Both the position numbers and the translations under genes were made by a program. A stretch of DNA of 64,000 bases from Microvirga sp. (GTDB taxonomy: Bacteria; Pseudomonadota; Alphaproteobacteria; Rhizobiales; Beijerinckiaceae): contig NZ_JACXAB010000010.1 of NCBI RefSeq assembly GCF_014699075.1, positions 1 through 64,000 on the forward strand. The letters are read 5' to 3'. This document shows, piece by piece, positions 8,208 to 19,634 of the stretch. Below the pieces are notes generated by a model. The model was given only the letters and a program-made list of their open reading frames with translations, was not told the origin of the DNA and searched no databases. Each line of letters begins with the position of its first letter. Position 1 is the stretch's first letter.

Positions 8208-8431
8208 GTCATTCCGGGGCTGCGCAGCAGAACCCGGAATCGCTGGACGAGTGTGGCGCCCTTTACCTCTCCCATTGGGAGAGGTCGGACCGAAGGTCCG
8301 GGTGAGGGGTCAGTGTCCTTTCCGGGTGGACCTGTAATCCCTCACCCCAAGCCTCTCCCTCAGTGTGAGGGAGTTCAATGCCACATCCTGCACCCGATCC
8401 CGGATCTGCGCTGCGCTTCGTCCGGGATGAC
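8208..8431. repeat. Composite palindromic repeat (family C with family A inside)
   Basis: Outer arms: GTCATTCCGGGGCTGCGCAG at 8208 and its inverted partner GCTGCGCTTCGTCCGGGATG ending in AC at 8431 (family C). Inside, at about 8265-8372, sits a family A element (CTCTCCCATTGGGAGAGGTC, GGTCCGGGTGAGGGG, then CTCACCCCAAGCCTCTCCCT). The same nesting, with the outer arm broken after GACGAGTGTGGCGC, is found at 41933-42157. Confidence 0.88.
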
Positions 8432-8460
8432 CCCTGTGGAATGCAAATTTTCAAAGCCCC

Positions 8461-8489
8461 TTGAGACTTGCGCCGAAAACCGCTACATA
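8461..8489 (+). promoter_or_regulatory. Probable sigma-70 promoter of rho
   Basis: TTGAGA at 8461-8466 and TACATA at 8484-8489 with a 17-bp spacer. This would give a 5' leader of about 145 nt ahead of the rho ATG at 8643. Long leaders are usual for rho, which represses itself through early termination. The leader has no repeat or ORF that I would call. Confidence 0.5.
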
Positions 8490-8642
8490 AGACTTCTCTT
8501 CCTCAATGACAGGTGCGCTGCACGGGCCCTCAGGGCTCTTCAGTCACGGTTCGTGAACCCGGCGGCCCTGTCGAACGTTTCCCCTGTCTCCTCCCGCGTA
8601 CAGCCCAAACTGCCCGCGACCTTACCCCGAGAGTGTTCCCCG

Positions 8643-9908
8643 ATGAGGGAAATCAAGCTTCAAGACCTGAAATCCAAGACGCCGACCGAACTCATCGCCT
8701 TCGCCGAGGAGCTCGAGGTCGAGAACGCGAGCACCATGCGCAAGCAGGAGCTCATGTTCGCGATCCTCAAGCAGCTGGCGGCGCGCGAGGTGGAGATCAT
8801 CGGCGCGGGCGTCGTCGAGGTGCTGCAGGACGGCTTCGGCTTCCTGCGCTCTGCCGATTCGAACTACCTGCCCGGCCCCGACGACATCTACGTGTCGCCC
8901 TCCCAGATCCGGAAATTCGGCCTGCGCACCGGCGACACGGTGGACGGCCCGATCCGCGGCCCCAAGGAAGGCGAACGCTACTTCGCGCTTCTCAAGGTCA
9001 ACACCATCAATTTCGAGGATCCCGAGAAGATTCGGCACAAGGTGCATTTCGACAACCTGACGCCGCTCTTCCCGCACGAGCGCTTCAATCTCGAAATCGC
9101 CGATCCCACGCGCAAAGATTTCTCGCCGCGCATCATTGACATCGTGTCGCCCATCGGCAAAGGCCAGCGCGCGCTCATCGTGGCGCCGCCGCGCACGGGT
9201 AAGACCGTGCTGATGCAGAACGTGGCGCAGTCGATCACCACCAACCATCCCGAGTGCTACCTCATCGTGCTGCTCATCGACGAGCGTCCGGAGGAAGTCA
9301 CCGACATGCAGCGCTCCGTGAAGGGCGAGGTCGTGGCCTCCACCTTCGACGAGCCGGCGACCCGCCACGTGCAGGTGGCCGAGATGGTGATCGAGAAGGC
9401 CAAGCGCCTGGTGGAACACGGCCGCGACGTGGTCATCCTGCTCGATTCGATCACCCGCCTCGGCCGCGCCTACAACACGGTGGTGCCGTCGTCCGGCAAG
9501 GTGCTCACCGGTGGTGTGGATGCCAACGCCCTGCAGCGCCCGAAGCGCTTCTTCGGTGCGGCGCGCAACATCGAGGAGGGCGGTTCGCTCACCATCATCG
9601 CCACCGCGCTGATCGATACCGGCTCACGCATGGACGAGGTGATCTTCGAAGAGTTCAAGGGCACCGGCAACTCGGAAATCATTCTCGATCGCAAGGTCGC
9701 CGACAAGCGCACCTTCCCGGCCATCGACATCACCCGCTCGGGCACCCGCAAGGAAGAGCTGCTGGTTCCGGCCGACACACTCAAGAAGATGTACGTGCTG
9801 CGCCGCATCCTCAATCCGATGGGCACGGTGGACGCCATCGAGTTCCTGCTCGACAAGCTGCGTCAGACCAAGTCGAACGGCGACTTCTTCGACTCGATGA
9901 ACACCTAA
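8643..9908 (+). CDS. rho: Transcription termination factor Rho
   Basis: A 421-residue hexameric RNA helicase that terminates transcription. Domains in order: Rho N-terminal helical domain ([20 protein letters not shown]), cold-shock-like RNA-binding domain ([20 protein letters not shown]), then the RecA-type motor with P-loop [15 protein letters not shown], Walker [18 protein letters not shown] and the Q/R-loop region [20 protein letters not shown]. The frame is open back to 8253, but that stretch covers the repeat and promoter; the ATG at 8643 gives the normal family start and length. Confidence 0.98.
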   Translation: MREIKLQDLKSKTPTELIAFAEELEVENASTMRKQELMFAILKQLAAREVEIIGAGVVEVLQDGFGFLRSADSNYLPGPDDIYVSPSQIRKFGLRTGDTVDGPIRGPKEGERYFALLKVNTINFEDPEKIRHKVHFDNLTPLFPHERFNLEIADPTRKDFSPRIIDIVSPIGKGQRALIVAPPRTGKTVLMQNVAQSITTNHPECYLIVLLIDERPEEVTDMQRSVKGEVVASTFDEPATRHVQVAEMVIEKAKRLVEHGRDVVILLDSITRLGRAYNTVVPSSGKVLTGGVDANALQRPKRFFGAARNIEEGGSLTIIATALIDTGSRMDEVIFEEFKGTGNSEIILDRKVADKRTFPAIDITRSGTRKEELLVPADTLKKMYVLRRILNPMGTVDAIEFLLDKLRQTKSNGDFFDSMNT

Positions 9909-9939
9909 GCCGGGCGGAGCGTCCGCCTGGGACTTACAG

Positions 9940-9970
9940 CCCCATCCTCTCACAAGAGGGTGGGGTTTTT
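9940..9970 (+). terminator. Rho-independent terminator after rho
   Basis: An 11-bp GC-rich stem (CCCCATCCTCT / AGAGGGTGGGG, one G-U pair) with a CACA loop, followed by TTTTTGTTT. It starts 31 bp after the rho stop codon. Confidence 0.9.
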
Positions 9971-9977
9971 GTTTGCG

Positions 9978-10076
9978 CTAAAACACCCCCATGAGGGCCA
10001 GCACGATCACGGTCAGCACGGCGGAGATCAGGAGCGAGCCCCCGCAGCCCAGGCGGTTCGAGAAGAAAAAGAACAT
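9978..10076 (-). CDS. Small single-span membrane protein (32 aa)
   Basis: A 32-residue ORF beginning MFFFFSNRLGCGGSLL and ending in a hydrophobic run (VLTVIVLALMGVF). It has a good Shine-Dalgarno on the minus strand (CAGGAG, 6 nt before the ATG at 10076). Nearly the whole length could form one membrane helix. I recall very similar short proteins with an FSNRLGCxGS motif in Methylobacterium/Rhizobiales annotations, but no function is known. It sits between the rho terminator and the end of the EamA gene, possibly cotranscribed with the latter (33 bp apart, same strand). Confidence 0.65.
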   Translation of the reverse strand: MFFFFSNRLGCGGSLLISAVLTVIVLALMGVF

Positions 10077-10109
10077 CCATGCTCCTGTAGGGGCTGAAAT
10101 CCTGCACTC

Positions 10110-11039
10110 TCATGTCGCGACGGTGGATCCGCGCTGCTTGAGAATGCCGCTCGCCAGCACAACGCCTGAGGTCGCCAGAATTATTCCGATCCAGGCGGCA
10201 GGACTTGGGATTTCATCCAGGACCGGAATGGCGAGGAGCGCCGCCATCACGATGGACAGGGGCGAGACAGCCGCCGCCCGCGAGGCGCCGAGACGGTCGA
10301 TAGCCATGCCGTAGAGCACGATGCCCGCCACGCCGGACAATAGCCCCTGAAGAAGCGCCTGCAGGATGATCGGTCCGGCCAGTCCCTTGCCGAGCACCTG
10401 CACGAGGGCGGGAAGGCCGAAAGGCAGCAGGATGAGGAACGACCAGAGCCCGATGAGCGCGGCCGCCTGCAGGGCCGACAAGTCGCTGCGGCGATAGGCA
10501 TGGGTGTAGACCCCCCACAGGCACGCGCCGGTGAGCAACAGAAGATGACCGCGCCAGGCGCCGTCAGCGGCGAACAGCACGCCGTAGCCCCCGATGCCCA
10601 CGATCCCGGCCAGGATCAGGGCGAAGCCGAGGAGCCGAACGCCCGTGAGCCGCTCCCCGAAAACCAGCCAGCCGATCAAGGCGACGAAGAGCGGCATGGT
10701 GCCCGGCAGGAGCGGGCCGATTTCCGCCGCCGGGGCGAACTGCATTCCGAAGGCGACGATCAGGAAGAACGGGGCGCCGGAGCCGAGGAGGCCGAGACCT
10801 TTGGTCAAGCCCAACCCCTTGGGAAACAATCCGACTCGCCAGCTGAACGGAATCAGCACCAGAGCCGGGACGCCGAACCGGACCAGACCGATGGCGGCGG
10901 GCGGCAGATCATGGGTGACCGCATGGCGGGTGCCCACGGCCCAGAGCGCCCAGATCGTCACGGTGGCCAAGGCGGCGATCCAGCCAAGCACGGCAGGACG
11001 GGCCTGAGGGGGAGATGGGGTGCAGGTAAGGTCGGACAT
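10110..11039 (-). CDS. EamA/DMT-family membrane transporter
   Basis: A 309-residue protein with about ten membrane segments in two EamA repeats. The first ends near FGERLTGVRLLGFALILAGI and the second near VLDEIPSPAAWIGIILATSG, each with the typical E/D-x-P/R loop. DMT-family members export amino acids and metabolites; the substrate is not predictable here. The ATG at 11039 (MSDLTCTPSPPQ) is preferred to the longer frame from 11165, which would cross the divergent promoter region. It is divergent from an Lrp-type regulator that probably controls it. Confidence 0.85.
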   Translation of the reverse strand: MSDLTCTPSPPQARPAVLGWIAALATVTIWALWAVGTRHAVTHDLPPAAIGLVRFGVPALVLIPFSWRVGLFPKGLGLTKGLGLLGSGAPFFLIVAFGMQFAPAAEIGPLLPGTMPLFVALIGWLVFGERLTGVRLLGFALILAGIVGIGGYGVLFAADGAWRGHLLLLTGACLWGVYTHAYRRSDLSALQAAALIGLWSFLILLPFGLPALVQVLGKGLAGPIILQALLQGLLSGVAGIVLYGMAIDRLGASRAAAVSPLSIVMAALLAIPVLDEIPSPAAWIGIILATSGVVLASGILKQRGSTVAT

Positions 11040-11163
11040 GGCAAGCCTCCTTCGATCGCCTGAAGCATAGGCTTGCGGGGCAGAGCACGTCCTTGCGAAG
11101 TTCGACTTATGATAATGCGCTTCTTGGCAGAAAATTGCGCAAAACCCCAGGAGCGGTGAACTC

Positions 11164-11673
11164 ATGCCCTATATCGATCTCGACGGCATCGATCTGCGGA
11201 TCCTGAACGCCTTGCAGGCTGACGGACGGCTGACCAATCAAGAACTGGCCGATCAGGTCGGCCTCTCGCCCTCGCCCTGCCTGCGCCGGGTGCGCCGCCT
11301 GGAGCGGGACGGTTTCATTCGCACCTACCGGGCTGTGCTCGACCGGGAATCGGTGGGCCTGGGGCTCACGGTCTTCGTCGAGATCAAGGTGGAGAAACAT
11401 TCCCGCGACAATGCACAGGCGCTGCAGGAGGCGCTCCTAGGCATGCCGGAGGTGGTCGCCTGCCACATGGTCTCCGGCACGGCCGATTTCATGGCCGAGA
11501 TCGTGGTGCCGAACCTCAAGGCCTACGAGCGGCTGCTGACGGAGAAGCTCCTGACCCTGTCGATGATCGGCGACATCCGGTCCAACTTCGCCCTGACCCG
11601 GGTGAAATCCGACGCGGTTCTCCCGCTGACGCATCTGAAGCGGGAAGGGGTGAAGCCGGAGCCGGATTGCTGA
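11164..11673 (+). CDS. Lrp/AsnC-family transcriptional regulator
   Basis: A 169-residue regulator: N-terminal winged helix-turn-helix (IDLRILNALQADGRLTNQEL and LSPSPCLRRVRRLERDGFI, residues 8-58), then a RAM ligand-binding domain (GLTVFVEIKVEKHSRDNA, VVACHMVSGTADFMAEIV). Lrp-family proteins sense amino acids as octamers. It is divergent from the EamA exporter with a 124-bp shared upstream region, which suggests it controls that exporter, perhaps in response to an amino acid. Confidence 0.9.
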   Translation: MPYIDLDGIDLRILNALQADGRLTNQELADQVGLSPSPCLRRVRRLERDGFIRTYRAVLDRESVGLGLTVFVEIKVEKHSRDNAQALQEALLGMPEVVACHMVSGTADFMAEIVVPNLKAYERLLTEKLLTLSMIGDIRSNFALTRVKSDAVLPLTHLKREGVKPEPDC

Positions 11674-11682
11674 GGCAGGGTG

Positions 11683-13707
<2,025 letters not shown>

Positions 13708-13827
13708 CGGTCCTGCTCCTGACTTCGGGGTAACCCGGCCGGGATGATCGATCCCGATCCGTATGATCCCGGACGTCTTTGATTTAGGGCTTCATCAAGG
13801 TTAAGTCCTGTTCTCCTCACAGGGTTC

Positions 13828-15144
13828 ATGTTCATGCGGTCCGACGACACGATCTTCGCCATTGCCTCCGGCCACGGCCGGGCCGCCGTGTGCCTGATCC
13901 GGATCAGCGGACGTGAGAGCCGCAAAATCCTGGAGCGGATGACGGGCGGCGTGCCGGAGCCCCGACGGGCAGTGGTGCGGACCCTGCGCGATCCCGCCAC
14001 CGGCGATCCCCTCGATCAGGCGCTCGTGCTCTGGATGCCGGGGCCGGGGAGCTTTACCGGTGAGGACCAGGCCGAGCTGCACATCCACGGTGGTCTTGCC
14101 ACCCGCGCTGCCGTCATGCGGGCTCTCTCGTCTATTGAGAACTGCCGTGCGGCCGAAGCCGGCGAGTTCACCCGCCGGGCCTTTCTCAACGGGCGGATGG
14201 ACCTCTCCCAGGTAGAGGGGCTTGCCGACATCATCGATGCCGAGACGGAGGCCCAGCGCCGGCAGGCCATGCTCCAGCTCGGCGGGCGCCTCGGGAATGC
14301 CGCCGAGGAATGGCGCGAGAGTATTTTGCAGGTTCTCGCCCTCCTCGAGGCCAGCCTCGACTTTTCGGACGAAGGCGATGTGCCGGAGGATCTGGAGACC
14401 GACATCCTACAGATGATCGACCGGGTTCAGGGGGAGATCGGTCGGGCCTTGGCCAATCGCAGTGGCGAGCGGCTGCGGGAGGGCCTCACCGTGGTGCTCG
14501 CAGGCCCGCCCAATGCCGGCAAGTCGACCCTGCTCAATGCCCTGGCCCAGCGGGATGTGGCCATCGTGTCGCCGATTGCCGGCACCACCCGCGACGTGCT
14601 CGAGGTCCACTGCGATCTCGGCGGCCTGCCGGTGATCATCGTCGATACGGCGGGCCTGCGGGAGAGCACGGACCTGATCGAGCAGGAGGGCGTGTCCCGC
14701 GCCAGGGCGCGTGCGCAGGACGCCGACCTCGTTCTCTGGCTCGTGCCGCCGGAAGGGGAGGTGAGCGCACCGCCCCCGGCGCGGCGCCTCGTGAGAGTGG
14801 GGACGAAAGCGGATGTGAGCGGTGTCCGGTCCGATTGCGATTTGATGATCGCGGCGGCAACCGGCGAGGGGCTGCCGGAGCTGATCGCTCGCTTGGAGGC
14901 GGAAGCCGCGAGCCTGATGGGGCAGGGGGATGCGGTGATCACCCGCGAGCGTCATCGAAAAGCCTTGGACGGTGCTCAAGAATGCATGATCCGGGCACGG
15001 GATATGCTGGCGAGCCGGGGACCGCTGGAACTAGCGGCCGAAGAGGCGAGGCTCGCCGCCCGCGCCATCGGCGAGATCACCGGACGGGTAGACGTGGAGG
15101 ACGTGCTTGATCGGCTGTTCTCCAGCTTCTGCATCGGCAAATAG
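13828..15144 (+). CDS. mnmE: tRNA uridine-5-carboxymethylaminomethyl modification GTPase MnmE
   Basis: A 438-residue GTPase. With MnmG it forms cmnm5U at the wobble position of certain tRNAs. Order: N-terminal tetrahydrofolate-binding domain (DTIFAIASGHGRAAVCLIRI), helical domain, and inserted G domain with P-loop GPPNAGKSTLLNAL, GTTRD (G2), DTAGLRES (G3) and GTKADV (G4). The C-terminal FCIGK motif, with the essential cysteine, is intact. Two ATGs lie close together (13828 and 13834); either is plausible. The mnmE-mnmG-rsmG-parAB order is the classic origin-proximal cluster. Confidence 0.97.
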   Translation: MFMRSDDTIFAIASGHGRAAVCLIRISGRESRKILERMTGGVPEPRRAVVRTLRDPATGDPLDQALVLWMPGPGSFTGEDQAELHIHGGLATRAAVMRALSSIENCRAAEAGEFTRRAFLNGRMDLSQVEGLADIIDAETEAQRRQAMLQLGGRLGNAAEEWRESILQVLALLEASLDFSDEGDVPEDLETDILQMIDRVQGEIGRALANRSGERLREGLTVVLAGPPNAGKSTLLNALAQRDVAIVSPIAGTTRDVLEVHCDLGGLPVIIVDTAGLRESTDLIEQEGVSRARARAQDADLVLWLVPPEGEVSAPPPARRLVRVGTKADVSGVRSDCDLMIAAATGEGLPELIARLEAEAASLMGQGDAVITRERHRKALDGAQECMIRARDMLASRGPLELAAEEARLAARAIGEITGRVDVEDVLDRLFSSFCIGK

Positions 15145-15285
15145 GCAGCCCCGTGAGCCGCCCGATAACCATTCGCCGATTCTGTGCGACTCCCGATTTC
15201 GCCTGTTCACGAATCGGTGGAACGGTGCTGAATCCCCTCTGGATAGCCTGTGGACGGGCTGTGCGGTGATGGGGATCGCCCAAAA

Positions 15286-15301
15286 TGTTTCACGTGAAAC
15301 A
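15286..15301. other. parS centromere site 1
   Basis: A perfect TGTTTCACGTGAAACA, identical to the consensus bacterial parS, in the mnmE-mnmG intergenic region. The symmetry extends to 26 bp (15281-15306) with AAAA/TTTT flanks. ParB, encoded 3.4 kb downstream, should load here. Confidence 0.95.
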
Positions 15302-15346
15302 TTTTGCCCTTTTGACCTCAGACCCGGTGCTGCGTAGACCCCTGTT

Positions 15347-17245
15347 ATGGAAAGCATCATGAGTTCTTCGTTCGACGTGATCGTCGTGGGCGGCGGCCAT
15401 GCCGGAGCCGAGGCGGCTGCGGCTGCAGCCCGCATGGGCGCGCGCACGGCCCTCGTGACGCACAAGCTCTCGACCGTGGGCGCCATGTCGTGCAACCCGG
15501 CCATCGGCGGCCTCGGCAAGGGCCATCTCGTGCGCGAGATCGACGCCCTCGACGGTATCATGGGCCGCATTGCCGACCGGGCCGGCATCCAGTTCCGCCT
15601 CCTCAATCGCCGCAAGGGCCCAGCCGTGCGCGGGCCGCGCACCCAGGCCGACCGCAAGCTCTATGCCCGCGCCATGCAGGCGGAGCTTCTGAACACGCCG
15701 AACCTCAGCATCGTCGAGGGCGAGGCCGATGATCTCATCGTGCAGGAGAACCGCATTGCCGGTCTGCTCCTCACAGACGGGCGGCAGCTTGATGCCGGCG
15801 CCGTGGTCATCACCACCGGCACCTTCCTGTCGGGCCTGATCCATATCGGGGAGAGGAAGATCCCGGCCGGCCGCATGGGCGAGCGCCCGTCGCTTGGACT
15901 GCCCAAGACCTTTGCCCGGCTCGGCTTCACCCTCGGCCGCCTCAAGACCGGCACCCCGCCCCGCCTCGACGGCCGCACCATCGATTGGGCCGGTGTCGAC
16001 AAGCAGGCAGCCGACGACGAGCCGGTGCCGTTCTCCCTGCTCACCACCCGCATCACCAATCCGCAGATCGAGTGCGGCGTTACCCGCACCACGGCCAAGG
16101 TGCACGACCTGATCCGGAGCAACCTGCACCGCTCGGCCATGTATTCTGGCGAGATCCAGGGGACGGGGCCGCGCTACTGCCCCTCCATCGAGGACAAGGT
16201 GGTGCGCTTCGGCGACCGGGACGGACACCAAATCTTCCTGGAGCCGGAAGGCCTCGACGACATCACGGTCTATCCAAACGGCATCTCCACCTCCCTGCCG
16301 GAGGATGTGCAGCTCGCGTTCCTCAAACACATCCCAGGCCTCGAGAAGGTGCACATGCTCCAGCCGGCTTATGCCATCGAGTACGATTACGTCGATCCAC
16401 GCAACCTGAACGCAGGGCTCGAGACCAAGGCCATGCAGGGGCTGTTCTTGGCGGGCCAGATCAACGGCACCACGGGCTATGAAGAAGCGGCCGCTCAAGG
16501 GCTGGTGGCGGGTCTCAATGCCGCCCGCCGGGCTTCCAACCAGGATGGCATCGTCTTCGACCGGGCCGAGTCATATATCGGGGTGCTCGTCGACGACCTG
16601 ATCACCCGTGGCGTGAGCGAGCCCTACCGCATGTTCACCTCCCGGTCCGAGTACCGTTTAAGCCTTCGCATCGACAATGTGGACGAGCGCCTGACCGGCA
16701 AGGGGCTGGAGATCGGCTGCGTCGGCTCTGGGCGCGAGGCGCATTTCAGGGCCTCTCAGGAGGAGATCCGGGAGACGCGGCAGCAGCTTCACACCCTCGC
16801 CCTCACCCCCAAGGAAGCGGCGCGGCACGGGCTGGAGCTGAACCAGGACGGCATCCGCCGCTCGGCTTATCAGCTTCTCTCCTATCCGAATATTGGCTGG
16901 TCCGACCTCCTGCGGATCTGGCCGCACCTTGCTGGGGTAAGCGCCCCCGTCCGCGAGCGCCTGGAGACGGACGCCACCTACGCGGTCTATCTGGACCGGC
17001 AGCAGGCGGATATTGCCGCCTACCGCCGCGATGAGAGCGTGGTGCTGGAGGAGAGCATCGACTTCCAGGGACTGCCTGGACTGTCAAACGAGATCAAGGC
17101 CAAGCTCGATCGGGTGCGCCCGAAGACCCTAGGCCAAGCAGCCCGGATCGAAGGCATCACGCCCGCAGCCCTGACGCTTCTGGCCGCTCATGCCCGCAAG
17201 GCGCCGGGGCGCGCTGCCCGTTCCGTCGAAGCGGGGCAGGCATGA
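15347..17245 (+). CDS. mnmG: tRNA modification FAD enzyme MnmG (GidA)
   Basis: A 632-residue FAD protein, partner of MnmE in cmnm5U34 tRNA modification. The dinucleotide-binding motif [20 protein letters not shown] is at the N-terminus, followed by [20 protein letters not shown] and [18 protein letters not shown]. The central [16 protein letters not shown] and the C-terminal helical MnmE-binding region are complete. An in-frame ATG at 15359 is an alternative start. Its end overlaps the rsmG start by four bases. Confidence 0.97.
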   Translation: MESIMSSSFDVIVVGGGHAGAEAAAAAARMGARTALVTHKLSTVGAMSCNPAIGGLGKGHLVREIDALDGIMGRIADRAGIQFRLLNRRKGPAVRGPRTQADRKLYARAMQAELLNTPNLSIVEGEADDLIVQENRIAGLLLTDGRQLDAGAVVITTGTFLSGLIHIGERKIPAGRMGERPSLGLPKTFARLGFTLGRLKTGTPPRLDGRTIDWAGVDKQAADDEPVPFSLLTTRITNPQIECGVTRTTAKVHDLIRSNLHRSAMYSGEIQGTGPRYCPSIEDKVVRFGDRDGHQIFLEPEGLDDITVYPNGISTSLPEDVQLAFLKHIPGLEKVHMLQPAYAIEYDYVDPRNLNAGLETKAMQGLFLAGQINGTTGYEEAAAQGLVAGLNAARRASNQDGIVFDRAESYIGVLVDDLITRGVSEPYRMFTSRSEYRLSLRIDNVDERLTGKGLEIGCVGSGREAHFRASQEEIRETRQQLHTLALTPKEAARHGLELNQDGIRRSAYQLLSYPNIGWSDLLRIWPHLAGVSAPVRERLETDATYAVYLDRQQADIAAYRRDESVVLEESIDFQGLPGLSNEIKAKLDRVRPKTLGQAARIEGITPAALTLLAAHARKAPGRAARSVEAGQA

Positions 17246-17868
17246 CAGCCACGGCCAAGACGGCAGCGGACCTCAATGTTTCACGTGAAACATTTGAGAA
17301 GCTCGAGCTGCTGGAACGGGAGCTTCGCCGCTGGCAGGGAATCAAAAACCTCGTCGGACCGGCCACGCTCGACCGGATCTGGGAGCGTCACATCGTCGAC
17401 TCGCTCCAGCTTCTCGCCCTTGCTCCCGGGGCCAGGACCTGGCTCGACCTCGGCTCCGGGGCCGGTTTTCCGGGTCTTGTTCTCGCCATAGCGGGGGCTG
17501 AGAGGGGGCTGAAGGTCCATCTCGTCGAAAGCAATTCGCGCAAATGCGCCTTCCTCCGCCACATCTCGCGCCTGACCGGCTCGGCCGCGACCGTGCATGA
17601 AGCGCGGCTGGAGACCGTCATTCCGGGCTTCGTGGCTAAGGCCGATGTGGTCTCCGCACGCGCCCTGGCATCGCTGGTCCAGCTTCTGGACTGGACTGAA
17701 CCCATGTTGAAAGCGGGGACAATCGGGCTCTTCCCCAAGGGCCGCGACGCCGAGATCGAATTGACCGAGGCCCGGAAAAAGTGGACATTCGAGACGGAAG
17801 TCCTGCCGAGCTCGACCGATTCTGAAGCCAGGATTCTTCGCATAACCTCCATCGAGAGCCATTCATGA
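17242..17868 (+). CDS. rsmG: 16S rRNA (guanine-527-N7)-methyltransferase RsmG (GidB)
   Basis: A 208-residue SAM-dependent methyltransferase that makes m7G527 in 16S rRNA. The SAM motif [18 protein letters not shown] is near residue 65, followed by [19 protein letters not shown] and [16 protein letters not shown]. The N-terminal codons for NVSRETF are formed by a parS site. ATGA overlaps couple it to mnmG upstream and to parA downstream (17865-17868). Confidence 0.96.
   Translation: MTATAKTAADLNVSRETFEKLELLERELRRWQGIKNLVGPATLDRIWERHIVDSLQLLALAPGARTWLDLGSGAGFPGLVLAIAGAERGLKVHLVESNSRKCAFLRHISRLTGSAATVHEARLETVIPGFVAKADVVSARALASLVQLLDWTEPMLKAGTIGLFPKGRDAEIELTEARKKWTFETEVLPSSTDSEARILRITSIESHS
17277..17292. 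other. parS centromere site 2 (inside rsmG)
   Basis: A second perfect TGTTTCACGTGAAACA, here within the rsmG coding sequence at codons 12-17. It is 1,991 bp from site 1 and 0.6 kb before parA. Confidence 0.95.
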
Positions 17869-18704
17869 TGACCGACCGTACCGGACCCGAAGCAGGCGCG
17901 CGTGGGGTGAAGCCGCGTGTTCTCGTGCTCGCCAACCAGAAGGGCGGCGTCGGCAAGACCACGACGGCGATCAATCTCGGCACGGCGCTCGCCGCCATCG
18001 GCGAGAGGGTGCTGATCATCGATCTCGACCCGCAGGGCAACGCCTCGACGGGCCTCGGCATCGACCGCAAGAACCGGCAGACCTCGACCTATCATGTGCT
18101 GGCCGGCGAGGCATCGCTTGAGGAGAGCATCACCGAGACGGTGGTGCCCGGATTGTCGGTCGCGCCCTCGACGCTCGACCTCCTCGGCATCGAGCTGGAG
18201 ATCGCCAACGAGCGGAACCGGGCTCATCGTCTCCGCTCCGCGATTCAGGAACTTTCGGCCCCTGAGGTAAGCGAACCTTTTACCTATATTTTGATCGATT
18301 GCCCACCATCGCTCAATCTCCTGACCATCAACGCCTTGACCGCTGCTGACGCCGTTCTGGTGCCGCTCCAATGCGAATTTTTCGCTCTGGAAGGCCTTAG
18401 CCAGCTGCTCAAGACCGTCGAGCAGGTCCGTTCGGCTCTCAACCCGGAACTGACAATCCACGGGGTCGTGCTGACCATGTTCGACCCACGCAACAATCTG
18501 TCGGGACAGGTGGTGGCCGATGTGCGCCAGTTCATGGGCGCCAAGGTCTACGAGACCATGATCCCGCGCAACGTGCGCGTGTCCGAGGCGCCGTCCCATG
18601 GCAAGCCGGTTCTGCTCTACGATCTGAAATGCGCCGGCTCGCAAGCCTATCTGCGGCTGGCCTCCGAAGTCATCCAGCGCGAACGCGCGCTGCGCGCCGC
18701 CTGA
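17865..18704 (+). CDS. parA: Chromosome-partitioning ATPase ParA (Soj)
   Basis: A 279-residue ParA/Soj ATPase that forms a DNA-bound gradient and moves ParB-parS complexes. The deviant Walker A motif VLANQKGGVGKTTTAINLG lies at residues 24-42, the switch region LIIDLDPQGNASTGLGI follows, and Walker B is ILIDCPPSLNLLTINAL. The short N-terminal extension before the ATPase core lacks a DNA-binding helix-turn-helix, as in chromosomal Soj proteins. It overlaps rsmG and precedes parB by 17 bp. Confidence 0.97.
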   Translation: MMTDRTGPEAGARGVKPRVLVLANQKGGVGKTTTAINLGTALAAIGERVLIIDLDPQGNASTGLGIDRKNRQTSTYHVLAGEASLEESITETVVPGLSVAPSTLDLLGIELEIANERNRAHRLRSAIQELSAPEVSEPFTYILIDCPPSLNLLTINALTAADAVLVPLQCEFFALEGLSQLLKTVEQVRSALNPELTIHGVVLTMFDPRNNLSGQVVADVRQFMGAKVYETMIPRNVRVSEAPSHGKPVLLYDLKCAGSQAYLRLASEVIQRERALRAA

Positions 18705-18721
18705 GAGTGTGAGAGACCGCA

Positions 18722-19603
18722 ATGGCTAAAGAGATGAAATCCCTAGGCCGTGGACTGGCCGCGCTCATCGGCGAAGTCGGGGAGGAGATGGGCAGTCTTG
18801 AGCGCAAGGGCTATATCCCGCGCTCCGTCCCGGTGGAGTTCCTGCGCGCGAACCCGCGCAATCCCCGGAAAGTCTTCGACGATACCGATCTGAGTGAGCT
18901 CACCCAATCGATTAAGGACCGCGGCATCATCCAGCCCATCGTGGTGCGTCCGTTCGCGAACACCAACAACCAGTTCGAGATCGTCGCCGGCGAACGCCGC
19001 TGGCGCGCGGCCCAGAAGGCGGGGCTGCATAAGGTTCCTGTGGTGGTGGTCGAGATCGACGACAAGACCTCGCTCGAATACGCGATCCTCGAGAACGTCC
19101 AGCGCGCCGACCTCAACCCCATCGAGGAGGCGGAGGGGTATTCGCGCCTGATGGCCGAGTTCTCCTACACACAGGAGAACCTGTCCAAGATCATCGGCAA
19201 GAGCCGCAGCCACATCGCCAACATGCTGCGCCTCACCGAGCTGCCGACACCGGTGCGCAAGCTGCTGATCGACCGCAAGCTCACAGCCGGCCACGGCCGC
19301 GCGCTGCTCTCGGTGAACGACCCGGTTCAGGTGGCCAAGCGCGTCATCGACGAGGGCATGAGCGTGCGCCAGGTTGAGGAGATCGCGCAGAGCGATACGG
19401 GCGCCTCGTCCAAGGCAGCGGCGAAAGCGCCTAAGCCCGGCCAAGCGGCGAAGGACCCCGACACCCGCGCCCTTGAGAAGGCGCTGCAGGACGTGCTCGG
19501 CCTCACCGTCAGCATCGATCACAAGGGCCAGGGCGGCGAATTGCGCATCAAATACAAGACCTTGGACCAGTTGGACGGACTGTGCCGGCGGTTGAATCCA
19601 TAA
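18722..19603 (+). CDS. parB: Chromosome-partitioning protein ParB (Spo0J)
   Basis: A 293-residue ParB CTPase-clamp that binds parS. The N-terminal domain has VEFLRANPRNPRKVFDD and the nucleotide-binding GERRWRAAQKAGLHKVPV. The helix-turn-helix domain has YTQENLSKIIGKSRSHIANM and LTAGHGRALLSV. A charged, alanine/lysine-rich linker (residues 225-250) leads to the C-terminal dimerisation domain. It is the last gene of the mnmE-to-parB run. Confidence 0.97.
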   Translation: MAKEMKSLGRGLAALIGEVGEEMGSLERKGYIPRSVPVEFLRANPRNPRKVFDDTDLSELTQSIKDRGIIQPIVVRPFANTNNQFEIVAGERRWRAAQKAGLHKVPVVVVEIDDKTSLEYAILENVQRADLNPIEEAEGYSRLMAEFSYTQENLSKIIGKSRSHIANMLRLTELPTPVRKLLIDRKLTAGHGRALLSVNDPVQVAKRVIDEGMSVRQVEEIAQSDTGASSKAAAKAPKPGQAAKDPDTRALEKALQDVLGLTVSIDHKGQGGELRIKYKTLDQLDGLCRRLNP

Positions 19604-19634
19604 GGTTCGAGGCAGGGTTGGTTTAGAGGGGCAA

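Noticed and set aside
8253..8642. N-terminal extension of Rho by 130 residues
   Set aside because: The open stretch covers the palindromic repeat and the likely promoter; the ATG at 8643 gives the normal family start.
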